A DNA stretch of 11,625 nucleotides. It comes from Chloroflexota bacterium (GTDB lineage Bacteria > Chloroflexota > Limnocylindria > Limnocylindrales > CSP1-4). Of the stretch, positions 1 to 6,156 are shown piece after piece. The translations under genes were made by a program, and so were the position numbers. The stretch lies in the NCBI GenBank assembly GCA_021785115.1, contig JAJYGO010000063.1, forward strand, positions 1 through 11,625. The letters are read 5' to 3'. The first letter of the stretch is position 1; every line of letters starts with the position of its first letter. Below the pieces are notes generated by a model. That model worked only from the letters and a program-made list of their open reading frames with translations, was not told the origin of the DNA and did no database searches.

Positions 1-1
1 G

Positions 2-889
2 TTCCTGCCGCGAGCCGAGATCCTGACCTTCGAGGAGATCGCGAGGCTGGCCCGACTGTTCGTCGGCCTCGGGGTGAGCAAGCTGCGCGTCACCGGCGGC
101 GAGCCGCTCGTGCGCAAGGATCTGCCCGGCCTGATCCACCAGCTGGCCGCGATCGGCGGCGTCCAGGACCTTGCGCTGACCACCAACGGCGCCCTGCTCG
201 CGGCCCAGGCGGGTGCGCTCCGCGAGGCCGGCCTCCACCGCGTCACGGTCAGCCTGGATTCGCTGGACGACGCGGTGTTCGGCGCGATGAGCGGGGTCGA
301 CTTCCCGGTGGCGCGCGTGTTGCAGGGAATCCGCGTCGCGCAGGAGGTCGGGCTGGAGCCCGTCAAGGTCAACGCGGTGGTGAAGCGCGGCCTGAACGAG
401 TCGGGCGTCCTGCCCCTGGCGCGGTACGCGCGGGACCACGGCCTGATCCTGCGCCTGATCGAGTTCATGGACGTGGGGCAGTCCAACGGGTGGCGGCTGG
501 AGGACGTGGTGCCGGCCGCAGAGCTCGTCGAGACGATCGACGCCGAGTTCCCGCTCGAGCCGGAGCCGCCGTCCTACCCGGGCGAGGTCGCCGCGCGCTG
601 GCGGTACCGCGACGGGGCGGGCGAGATCGGCGTGATCGCGTCGGTGACGCAGCCGTTCTGCGGCGCATGCACGCGCGCGCGGCTGTCGGCGAAGGGCGAG
701 CTGTTCACGTGCCTGTTCGCGGCCTCCGGGGTGGACCTCCGGGCGCTGGTCCGCGGTCTCGCTTCGGACGAGGAGATCAAGGCGGCGATCGCCGGGAGGT
801 GGCGCAGCAGGGCGGATCGCTATTCCGAGCTGCGGTCGGCCGAGACGGCCGGTCTGCGCCGGGTGGAGATGTTCGCGATCGGGGGCTGA
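2..889 (+). CDS. moaA: GTP 3',8-cyclase MoaA, 5'-truncated by the window edge
   Basis: Radical-SAM enzyme that converts GTP to 3',8-cyclo-GTP, the first step of molybdenum cofactor synthesis, in the cytoplasm. The reading frame is open from base 2; 295 residues are visible of about 330 usual, so the N-terminal CxxxCxxC that binds the SAM cluster lies outside the window. Visible family marks are the LRVTGGEPLVR segment (bases about 83-115), the TTNG and VSLDS strand motifs, and the C-terminal cluster site with cysteine codons at 659, 668 and 710 (CxxC-x13-C), which binds the second 4Fe-4S cluster and GTP. The protein ends in the Gly-Gly tail (codons 881 and 884) that MoaA inserts into its own active site. 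All visible catalytic features are intact. An ATG-like internal start near 74 would cut the barrel and is not the true start. A terminator-like hairpin follows directly, so this is probably the last gene of its transcript. Confidence 0.95.
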   Translation, partial: FLPRAEILTFEEIARLARLFVGLGVSKLRVTGGEPLVRKDLPGLIHQLAAIGGVQDLALTTNGALLAAQAGALREAGLHRVTVSLDSLDDAVFGAMSGVDFPVARVLQGIRVAQEVGLEPVKVNAVVKRGLNESGVLPLARYARDHGLILRLIEFMDVGQSNGWRLEDVVPAAELVETIDAEFPLEPEPPSYPGEVAARWRYRDGAGEIGVIASVTQPFCGACTRARLSAKGELFTCLFAASGVDLRALVRGLASDEEIKAAIAGRWRSRADRYSELRSAETAGLRRVEMFAIGG

Positions 890-890
890 G

Positions 891-916
891 GCGCGCGGGC
901 CTCGGCCGTCGCGCGG
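891..916 (+). terminator. hairpin just after moaA
   Basis: Starting two bases after the moaA stop, CGCGCG-GGC (892-900) pairs with GCC (905-907) and CGCGCG (910-915), leaving loop CTCG and a two-base GT bulge. The stem has nine G-C pairs. There is no T run, so if it terminates it is not a classic intrinsic terminator; such T-less hairpins are common in very GC-rich genomes. An isolated TTGACG (917-922) follows and resembles a -35 element, but no -10 partner is evident. Confidence 0.45.
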
Positions 917-951
917 TTGACGGCAAACGCGTCAGCGCCGAAGCTCGATCC

Positions 952-1680
952 ATGGACGCCGACGACCCGGTGCCGCAGGCTCTCCTCGAACGATTGGCCG
1001 CGGACATCCGCGCCGTCCTCGGGGGTGACCTGGTCGGGCTCTACCTCTATGGATCGTCGGTGTCGGGTGGCTTCGATCCGGGGGTGAGCGACCTCGATCT
1101 GGTGGCGGTGACCGCGGATGGGATCGAGGGGATCGACCTCGTCGGTCTCGGGCGGATGCACCGCGACTTCGTGCGCCGCAACCCTGAGTGGAGGGAGCGG
1201 ATCGAGGTCGTCTACGTCGGACGGGCGGCGCTCTGGTCATTCCGGACGAGCCCCGGTCCACTCGCGGTGATCAGCCCCGGCGAGCCGTTCCACGTTCGAG
1301 AGGAGCGGGTCGTCGCGTGGCTTCAGAACTGGTACCTCGTGCGGGAGACCGGGATCACCCTGTACGGGCCCTCCGCCGCGACGCTCGTCCCGCCGATCGT
1401 CTGGACCGAGTTCGTGGCGGGGACGGTGCGCTATGCCAAAGAGCTTCGTGACCGGGACTTCGAGGAGGCCAGTCCCGGGGCCCTTGCGTACGCCGTGCTG
1501 GCCGTGTGCCGGGCGCTCCGGACCGTCCGCACGCAGACGCACGGCTCGAAGCAGGAGGCCGCCGCCTGGACGCGGGAGCGGATGCCTGACTGGGCCTGGC
1601 CATCGATGCCGCACTTGGCTGTCGGCTGTCACGAGGAGCGTCCGGCTTCGACGACGTGCGGACGCGCGCCGCCGGCATGA
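952..1680 (+). CDS. AadA-type aminoglycoside nucleotidyltransferase with DUF4111-like C-terminus (3' end frameshifted)
   Basis: Member of the nucleotidyltransferase family that includes AadA/ANT(3'')(9), which adenylylates streptomycin and spectinomycin; the real substrate here is unknown. The N-terminal domain shows the GS-x11-DxD signature (G34, S35, D47, D49; metal and ATP binding) and a following strand IEVVYV with E85, at the place of the AadA catalytic glutamate. The helical C-terminal domain runs from about residue 115 and carries the SKQEAAAW segment (199-206) typical of the DUF4111-like domain. ATG 952 is the only start between the moaA stop and the domain; no good ribosome site is seen. 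As read, the protein has 242 residues and its last ~28 look unlike the family. Reading frame 3 from about 1599 instead gives a family-like tail ending at 1751; one extra G in the run at 1592-1594 would join the two and give 266 residues, the usual AadA size. Whether this is a real mutation or an assembly error cannot be told from the sequence. Confidence 0.85.
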   Translation: MDADDPVPQALLERLAADIRAVLGGDLVGLYLYGSSVSGGFDPGVSDLDLVAVTADGIEGIDLVGLGRMHRDFVRRNPEWRERIEVVYVGRAALWSFRTSPGPLAVISPGEPFHVREERVVAWLQNWYLVRETGITLYGPSAATLVPPIVWTEFVAGTVRYAKELRDRDFEEASPGALAYAVLAVCRALRTVRTQTHGSKQEAAAWTRERMPDWAWPSMPHLAVGCHEERPASTTCGRAPPA

Positions 1681-1751
1681 GGTTCATCCGGCTCCTCGGC
1701 GACGAGATCACGGGCACCGCCTGGGCTGGACCGCCGCAATCGGCCGCGTAG
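1594..1751 (+). pseudogene. out-of-frame C-terminal tail of the nucleotidyltransferase
   Basis: In the frame with codons at 1599, 1602 and so on, the sequence reads AIDAALGCRLSRG, then GFDDVRTRAAGMRFIRLLGDE, and stops with TAG at 1749-1751. This resembles the normal end of DUF4111-type proteins (a helix ending in ALxCR, then a final helix with RFIxLLxDE). The upstream gene enters this stretch in another frame and stops at 1680. An in-frame TGA at 1587-1589 in the tail's own frame shows the shift must lie after 1589. The 98 bases between 1751 and the converging hydrolase gene hold a perfect 10-base palindrome (1821-1830) and a repeated GCGACGC, but no convincing gene or terminator. Confidence 0.7.
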
Positions 1752-1849
1752 GACCGCCGCCGCGACGCATCGCCAACCGGTGCGACGCGCAAACCCGGGC
1801 CACCCGCCTGGCGAGAAGGACCGGCGCCGGAGCGACGTCGGGCCGACCC

Positions 1850-3412
1850 TCAGTCGGTGCAGCGCAGGCCCGCCCGGGGAACCGTGCGGTAGAGCAGGTA
1901 CGCGTCCACCGCGTCGCGCGCGCACGCGCTCACCAGGTACCCGGTGTGCCCCTCGCCGACGCGGGTGACCAGGACCGCGGAGGGGAGCTGCCGCGCGACG
2001 TCCTGTGCCCAGGCATAGGGCGTGGCCGGATCGCCGGTCGATCCCACCAGCACGATCGGCGGGGCGCCCGGTGCCGTGACCGGGGCGGGGACCCGGTCCG
2101 GTGGCGTGGGCCAGTAGGCGCACTCGACGTCGTTGAACGCCAGCAGCCGCCCGACGCGCGGCGCGACCGCGGTGAACCGCGTGGCCAGCGTGCTGTAGGC
2201 GGCGGGGTTACGGGGCGACGGCCAGTCGAGGCATGTGACGGCGTAGTAGGCGTCGACCAGGTTGGAGTACGAGCCGTCGGGGTTGCGGCCGCGGAGCGGG
2301 TCGCCCAGGAGGAGCATGAGGCTCGCGTCGCCGGCCCGCGCCTGCGCAAGCGCTTCGGCGAGCACGGGCCAGGCCGCCTGCGCGTAGAGCGACTGGGTGA
2401 CGGCCTCCCACGCCTGTGTGGGTCCGACGGGTTCGCGGTTCGTCAGCCGCGGCGTGGGCACGGGGTGCCGGTCGATCTGGCGCATGAGGGTGTCGAACGC
2501 GGGTCCCGGCCGCCCCCCGGAGTAGAAGGCGCAGGTGGGGTGGGCTGCGCAGTCGGCCAGAAACCGGTCGAGCGCCCCCTCGAACGCGACGGCCTGGTCC
2601 TGACGGAAGGTGGCTTCGCCGAGGCTCGGGTCCACCACGCCGTCCAGGACGAGGGCGCGGATGTGGGTCGGGAAGAGCGACGCGTAGTCCTCGCCGATCA
2701 GCGTCCCGTAGGAGAACCCCAGGTAGGTCAGCATCGCGTCTCCCAGCGCGGCACGGACCTGGTCGAGGTCGCGGGCGACGTCCGCGGTGGAGAGATACGG
2801 CAGGAGGTCGGCGTTGCGCTGCCCGCATTGCTGGGCGAACGCCTTCGCCCCGTCGAGCAGGTTGGCCAGCTCGGCCGGAGTGTCCGCGGTCGAGTCCTCC
2901 GGGATGAAGTGGTCCAGGTTGTCCACGCAGCGGATGGGAGTGCTGGCTCCCACGCCGCGTGGGTCGAAGCCGACGACGTCGAACCGGGCGAGGACCTCGG
3001 GCGGGAAGATGGCGGTGGCGTCCTGCCGCACGAAGTCGATGCCGCTCTCGCCGGGCCCGCCCGGGTTCACCACCAGCGAGCCGATGCGGTGCGCCGGATC
3101 GGTGGCCGGGAGGCGGACCAGCGAAAGGCGCACCGTGGGGCCCGCGGGGTTGGCGTAGTCCCGCGGGACGTCGACGATCCCGCACTGGAACCCATTACCG
3201 CAGTCGCTCCACGCCACGGGCGGCTGCGGTGGCAGCGTCGGCGCTGGGGAGGGGGAGGCGGCTGGGCCGGCCCCGGTCGAGGCGCCCGGTTGTGTCGGCG
3301 GCGGCGACGTGGGACGAGCGGTGGACGTACAGGCCGTCGCGAGCAGCGCCACCGTGACCGCCAGCGCACCGAGCGCCGGGCCGTGCTTGCCGGGACGCGT
3401 GGCGTGACGCAT
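1850..3412 (-). CDS. TAP-family alpha/beta-hydrolase lipoprotein (tripeptidyl-aminopeptidase-like)
   Basis: Probable exported serine hydrolase of the family that includes Streptomyces tripeptidyl aminopeptidases SlpD/SlpE; members cleave N-terminal tripeptides or other small amides and esters, so the exact substrate is open. With ATG at 3412 the protein has 520 residues. It begins with a basic n-region and a hydrophobic stretch (13-27) ending LLATAC, a lipobox with C28 as the acylated residue, followed by a Pro/Ser/Ala/Thr linker (29-66). The hydrolase core has the oxyanion segment NPGGPG (116-121), the nucleophile elbow GFSYG with S234, D461 in STGDPATP and H489 in GEGHTGY, a complete triad. 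The C-terminal part (about 440-520) matches the TAP-like C-terminal domain. The frame is open further upstream to 3523, but that extension precedes the signal peptide and is unlikely to be used. It is transcribed away from the Gfo/Idh/MocA gene and converges on the nucleotidyltransferase gene. Confidence 0.92.
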   Translation of the reverse strand: MRHATRPGKHGPALGALAVTVALLATACTSTARPTSPPPTQPGASTGAGPAASPSPAPTLPPQPPVAWSDCGNGFQCGIVDVPRDYANPAGPTVRLSLVRLPATDPAHRIGSLVVNPGGPGESGIDFVRQDATAIFPPEVLARFDVVGFDPRGVGASTPIRCVDNLDHFIPEDSTADTPAELANLLDGAKAFAQQCGQRNADLLPYLSTADVARDLDQVRAALGDAMLTYLGFSYGTLIGEDYASLFPTHIRALVLDGVVDPSLGEATFRQDQAVAFEGALDRFLADCAAHPTCAFYSGGRPGPAFDTLMRQIDRHPVPTPRLTNREPVGPTQAWEAVTQSLYAQAAWPVLAEALAQARAGDASLMLLLGDPLRGRNPDGSYSNLVDAYYAVTCLDWPSPRNPAAYSTLATRFTAVAPRVGRLLAFNDVECAYWPTPPDRVPAPVTAPGAPPIVLVGSTGDPATPYAWAQDVARQLPSAVLVTRVGEGHTGYLVSACARDAVDAYLLYRTVPRAGLRCTD

Positions 3413-3418
3413 GGGCCG

Positions 3419-3424
3419 ACTGTA
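3419..3424 (-). promoter_or_regulatory. candidate leaderless -10 element of the hydrolase gene
   Basis: Read leftward, TACAGT fits the TANNNT -10 consensus and sits six bases before the ATG at 3412, the spacing expected if transcription starts at the start codon. No Shine-Dalgarno sequence precedes this ATG (CGGCCC only), which agrees with a leaderless transcript. No -35 element is visible at 16-18 bases; a TTGAAA (3456 to 3451) is about 26 bases away, too far. Confidence 0.35.
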
Positions 3425-3427
3425 CGC

Positions 3428-3508
3428 GATCGTGGCCGTGCTCGGCGACGTTTCAAACGCGTTGCAGGTGACGCGGTCCGGCGGCGTATGGTGCAGGATC
3501 GTGGCCGT
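3428..3508. repeat. 12-base direct repeat pair in the divergent intergenic region
   Basis: GATCGTGGCCGT occurs at 3428-3439 and again, identical, at 3497-3508, start points 69 bases apart, inside the 109 bases between the divergent hydrolase and Gfo/Idh/MocA genes. An 8-base palindrome AACGCGTT (3456-3463) lies between the copies, near the middle of the region. This could be operator DNA for a shared regulator, but 11 of the 12 bases also occur inside the downstream gene near 4069, so chance in GC-rich DNA is possible. Confidence 0.35.
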
Positions 3509-3510
3509 CT

Positions 3511-3515
3511 GGAGG
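3511..3515 (+). promoter_or_regulatory. ribosome binding site fixing the start at 3522
   Basis: GGAGG lies six bases before ATG 3522. It selects this start over the in-frame ATG at 3411, which would add 37 unlike residues before the nucleotide-binding strand. Confidence 0.8.
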
Positions 3516-3521
3516 GAGCGC

Positions 3522-4610
3522 ATGACGCAGGTTGCATTCGCGATCGTGGGGACCGGGTGGCGCAGCCGCTTCTACCTGCGGGTCGCACGTGAGCTGCCCG
3601 AGCGGTTCCGGGTGACCGGGGTCCTCACCAGGGACCCGGCGCGTCGCGATCTCCAGGACGCGTGGTCGGTGCCGCCGCGCGCCACGCTCGACGAGTTGCT
3701 GGCGGACCGGCCGTCGTTCGTGGTGGTGTCGGTACCGTGGTCCGTGACGCCGGCCCTGCTCCGGGAGCTGGCCGATCGCGGGATGCCGGCCCTCGCCGAG
3801 ACGCCGCCCGCACCCGACCTGGACGCGCTGGAGGCGCTCGGCGACCTGGCTCGCCGCGGGGCACGCATCCAGGTCGCGGAGCAGTACCAGTTCCAGCCGA
3901 TGATCGCGGCGCAGCTTGCGCTGGTCGCGTCAGGTCGCCTGGGGGCGGTGAGCGAGGCCCAGGTCTCGATCGCGCACGGGTATCACGGCATCGACCTGCT
4001 GCGGCGCTTCCTCGGCGTTGGGCTGGACCCCGCGACGATCACCGCGCGGCGGTTCAGCGCGCCGATCGTGGCCGGCCCGGACCGGGCGGGACCACCGGCC
4101 ACGGAGCGGATGGCACGATCCGAGGAGATCATCGCCTGGCTCGACTTCGGCGGACGGCTCGGAATCCATGACTTCGCCGACGACCAGTATTTCTCGTGGA
4201 TCCGCGGCCGGCGCCTCCTGGTCCGGGGCGACCGGGGCGAGATGGACGGCACGGCGGTCCGCTACCTGCTGGACGCTCTCATGCCGGTGGAGCTGGAGCT
4301 GGTGCGCCGCGACGCGGGGCGTGACGGCAACCTCGAAGGCCTGCACCACGTGGGCGTCACGGCCGGGGCGGAGTGGCTCTACCGGAATCCCCTTGCGCCG
4401 GCGCGCCTCGCGGACGACGAGCTTGCCGTCGCGTCCTGCCTCGAGGGCATGGCGGGGTACGTCGACGGGGGTCCCGGTTTCTGCGGCCTGGCCGAGGGCG
4501 CGCACGACCACTACCTCGGGCTGATGATGGCTCGCGCGGCCGACGAGGGACGGACGCTCACCGCCCCCGGGCTGTCATGGACCCGGGGCCTCGATTCGCC
4601 GCGCGGCTGA
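3522..4610 (+). CDS. Gfo/Idh/MocA-family oxidoreductase-like protein lacking the EKP lysine
   Basis: The protein has 362 residues, normal for the NAD(P)-dependent sugar and inositol dehydrogenase family, and probably acts in the cytoplasm on a carbohydrate or related polyol. An N-terminal Rossmann fold opens with AFAIVGTGW (G10, G12, then S15), with strands VTGVLTR and FVVVSVPW. The family motif EKPxA after the fifth strand is here AETPPAP (E93, T94, P95): threonine stands where the catalytic lysine is normally found. VAEQYQFQP (118-126) occupies the usual segment that starts the substrate domain, and SIAHGYHGIDLLRRFLG (149-165) supplies two histidines (H152, H155) in the active-site region. 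The start is set by GGAGG six bases upstream. The gene is monocistronic or first in a unit that ends at a strong hairpin overlapping its stop codon. Substrate and cofactor cannot be inferred; with T94 it may be a specialised or redox-inactive subfamily. Confidence 0.85.
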   Translation: MTQVAFAIVGTGWRSRFYLRVARELPERFRVTGVLTRDPARRDLQDAWSVPPRATLDELLADRPSFVVVSVPWSVTPALLRELADRGMPALAETPPAPDLDALEALGDLARRGARIQVAEQYQFQPMIAAQLALVASGRLGAVSEAQVSIAHGYHGIDLLRRFLGVGLDPATITARRFSAPIVAGPDRAGPPATERMARSEEIIAWLDFGGRLGIHDFADDQYFSWIRGRRLLVRGDRGEMDGTAVRYLLDALMPVELELVRRDAGRDGNLEGLHHVGVTAGAEWLYRNPLAPARLADDELAVASCLEGMAGYVDGGPGFCGLAEGAHDHYLGLMMARAADEGRTLTAPGLSWTRGLDSPRG

Positions 4611-4636
4611 TCCGGCCGGACCGCTCCGGGCGGATC
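4609..4636 (+). terminator. strong hairpin overlapping the stop codon of the Gfo/Idh/MocA gene
   Basis: GATCCGGCCGGA (4609-4620) pairs with TCCGGGCGGATC (4625-4636), 11 of 12 positions, around a CCGC loop; the only mismatch is G-G. The last two bases of the TGA stop (4608-4610) form the base of the stem. No T run follows. Position and strength suggest a transcription terminator or a 3'-end protecting hairpin. Confidence 0.6.
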
Positions 4637-4772
4637 GGTCAGTCGAGCCCGTAGGCCGTGAGCTGGCGCAGGCGGGTGGCGTGCGCCGAGCGGCAGAGTG
4701 CTCGGGCTTGCGGTACAACGGGGGCATGCGGTGGCCGCCTGGCGCACCGCCAGCCGCGAGAGGTTCGACGAC

Positions 4773-5075
4773 GTGGCGCAACGCGGTCGACCCGAGCGAT
4801 GTGTCTTCTGCGGGAACCCGATCGGGCCCGACGAGCCAGCGGTGGGGCATGGCGAGTCGGCGGCCCACGCCTCCTGTGCCGACGCGGGCCTGGGCGACGA
4901 GCGCCTGTGGGATGGGATCGCTCGCGCCGTCGGCGATGACGGCTTGGCTTCCGGTGACGACGGCTCGGTTTCGGCGGGTGGTCCGGGGACCCCCAGGGCA
5001 GGCCGGGCTGGCTGCGCCATGCTCGGGGTCCTGCTGCTGGCCACGGCATCCATGGCGTGGCGGGTCCGCCGCTGA
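4773..5075 (+). CDS. small zinc-ribbon protein with a C-terminal membrane anchor
   Basis: With GTG 4773 the product has 100 residues and no family I recognise. Near the N-terminus is RCVFCGNPIGPDEPAV then AHASC: C10, C13, H32 and C35 (CxxC-x18-HxxC), a pattern expected to bind one zinc ion. An acidic, Gly/Ser-rich stretch follows (40-75). Residues about 80-95 (GCAMLGVLLLATASMA) form one hydrophobic helix closed by WRVRR, so the protein is probably tail-anchored with the zinc ribbon in the cytoplasm. GAGAGG (4758-4763) precedes GTG 4773 at about nine bases; in-frame GTG codons at 4731 and 4698 are alternatives that add 14 or 25 residues of no clear character. The gene sits between two strong hairpins (4609-4636 and 5094-5122), which supports a separate transcription unit. 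A sensing or scaffold role is possible but unproven. Confidence 0.6.
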   Translation: MAQRGRPERCVFCGNPIGPDEPAVGHGESAAHASCADAGLGDERLWDGIARAVGDDGLASGDDGSVSAGGPGTPRAGRAGCAMLGVLLLATASMAWRVRR

Positions 5076-5093
5076 CGCTGCGGTCAGGTTCGT

Positions 5094-5122
5094 GCAGGCC
5101 GGCCGGGCCGCCGCCGGCCTGC
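5094..5122 (+). terminator. perfect 10-base-pair hairpin after the zinc-ribbon gene
   Basis: GCAGGCCGGC (5094-5103) and GCCGGCCTGC (5113-5122) are perfect reverse complements separated by nine bases. The stem starts 18 bases after the stop at 5073-5075 and has no T tail. The following bases to 5241 hold no gene I can support. Confidence 0.6.
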
Positions 5123-5241
5123 GTTCGCCTCCCTGGCCGGCGGCGCGCAGGATGGCACCGGCGGCGAGGTCTGCCTCGGTACAGGCGCGCCCCTGCCGGT
5201 GGCCGCGCGCCTCGACGCGGGCGGGGTGACCGTCGGCGGGT

Positions 5242-5247
5242 TACGCT
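5242..5247 (+). promoter_or_regulatory. candidate leaderless -10 element of the glyoxalase-like gene
   Basis: TACGCT fits TANNNT and ends eight bases before ATG 5256. There is no purine-rich ribosome site between them (GGCCGGCG). This mirrors the arrangement before the hydrolase gene. No -35 element is recognisable. Confidence 0.35.
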
Positions 5248-5255
5248 GGCCGGCG

Positions 5256-6023
5256 ATGTTGCTGGGCATCGACCACCTGGTGATCGCGGTCGCGGACCCG
5301 GACGACGCCGCAGCTCGGCTCGAGCGGGAGCTGGGCCTCGCGGCGACCGGGGGCGGCCGCCATGACGCGCTCGGGACCTTCAACCGGCTGGTCTGGCTTG
5401 GTGACACGTACCTCGAGCTCCTCGGGGTCTTCGACCGGGCGCTCGCCGAGCGGTCCTGGATCGGTGCGCCGGCGGTGGAGATGCTCGAGCGGGGTGGCGG
5501 ACTCGCCACCTGGGCGATCGCGACCGGCGCGCTCACGGCCGATCTGGCCGTGCTCCGCGCGGCGGGCTCCGATCTCGGCGATTCGACCGCCGGTGAGCGG
5601 CGGCGCGCCGACGGGGCCCTCGTCCGCTGGCGCCTTGCCGCACCGACGCGCCTCGGGCCGACCGAGCCGCCCTTCCTCATCGAGCACGACGCGACGGCGG
5701 CAGAGTGGATGCCCGCTGACCGGGCAGCTCGGCTGGCCCTGGTGCACCCGATCGGCGGGCCGGTGAGGCTCGAGGTGCTGGAGCTGGCGATCGACGACGT
5801 CAACCGCACGAGCGTGCGCTACACCCGCACGGTGGGACTGCGGTTCCGGCCCTCGCTCGCCGGCGCTGGCTCCCGCGACGCGGATGTCGGCGCCCAGACC
5901 GTCCGGCTGCGCCCACGGCGGGGCGGGTCCGGGTCGGCGGTCATCCACCTCGTCGCGCCCGTCCCCGAGGAACGGATCGTCGATCTCCTGGGCTGCCGCT
6001 GGGTGGCGCGTCCGGCCCGCTGA
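5256..6023 (+). CDS. glyoxalase-like (VOC superfamily) domain protein
   Basis: A 255-residue cytoplasmic protein of the vicinal-oxygen-chelate superfamily, closest in pattern to the 'glyoxalase-like domain' group (Glyoxalase_3 type); members are metal-dependent lyases, dioxygenases or of unknown reaction. The first beta-alpha-beta module starts at once: LLGIDHLVIAVADPD (H7 a likely metal ligand), helix AAARLERELGL, then GRHDALGTFNRLVWLGDTYLELLGV with E54 at the usual ligand place. The second part has PPFLIEHD (H144) and LVHPIGGPVRLEVLELAIDD (H163), then the helix and strands of a second module, ending PEERIVDLLGCRW. ATG 5256 is chosen because it begins exactly at the first strand; an in-frame upstream start at 5199 adds only low-complexity residues. 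Substrate unknown. A relic of a TetR-type regulator follows directly. Confidence 0.85.
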   Translation: MLLGIDHLVIAVADPDDAAARLERELGLAATGGGRHDALGTFNRLVWLGDTYLELLGVFDRALAERSWIGAPAVEMLERGGGLATWAIATGALTADLAVLRAAGSDLGDSTAGERRRADGALVRWRLAAPTRLGPTEPPFLIEHDATAAEWMPADRAARLALVHPIGGPVRLEVLELAIDDVNRTSVRYTRTVGLRFRPSLAGAGSRDADVGAQTVRLRPRRGGSGSAVIHLVAPVPEERIVDLLGCRWVARPAR

Positions 6024-6117
6024 GGCGACGTTCGAGCCGACGACGGGCCTCGCCATCTCGCCCCGGACGTTCAACAACTACTTCGCCAGCAAGGCCGAGG
6101 CGTTCCGCAGGCAATAA
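6021..6117 (+). pseudogene. relic of a TetR-family transcription regulator (helix-turn-helix fragment)
   Basis: In the frame with codons at 6022, 6025 and so on, the sequence reads EATFEPTTGLAISPRTFNNY, then FASKAEAFRRQ and a TAA at 6115-6117. The part GLAISPRTFNNYFASKAEA matches the recognition helix and following turn of TetR repressors (usually AGVSPRTFNNYFxSKEEA). The preceding ATFEPTT looks like the xGFxATT end of the first helix, so about eight residues between TT and GL, and everything after the DNA-binding domain, are missing. There is no start codon, ribosome site or ligand domain. It overlaps the end of the glyoxalase-like gene by three bases. Confidence 0.6.
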
Positions 6118-6147
6118 CGCGTGTTACCATCCCTTGCCGCAATGCCC

Positions 6148-6151
6148 GAGG
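6148..6151 (+). promoter_or_regulatory. ribosome binding site favouring the start at 6157
   Basis: GAGG lies five bases before ATG 6157. The other in-frame starts (GTG 6121, ATG 6142, GTG 6154) have weaker upstream purines, so 6157 is preferred, though the difference is at most 12 residues. Confidence 0.5.
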
Positions 6152-6156
6152 CAGTG

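Noticed and set aside
924..932. CAAACGCGT as a shared promoter motif (also 3454-3462)
   Set aside because: The same nine bases occur inside the EAL gene (7803-7811), so there is no clear preference for promoters.
1433..3592. A 719-codon open frame antisense to the lipoprotein hydrolase
   Set aside because: Low-complexity Arg/Gly/Val sequence without motifs, opposite a gene with signal peptide and full catalytic triad.
4639..5049. Minus-strand frame whose last residues read ATRLRQLTAYGLD
   Set aside because: The tail looks protein-like, but the rest is Arg/Pro-rich shadow of the zinc-ribbon gene, and no start or domain is present.
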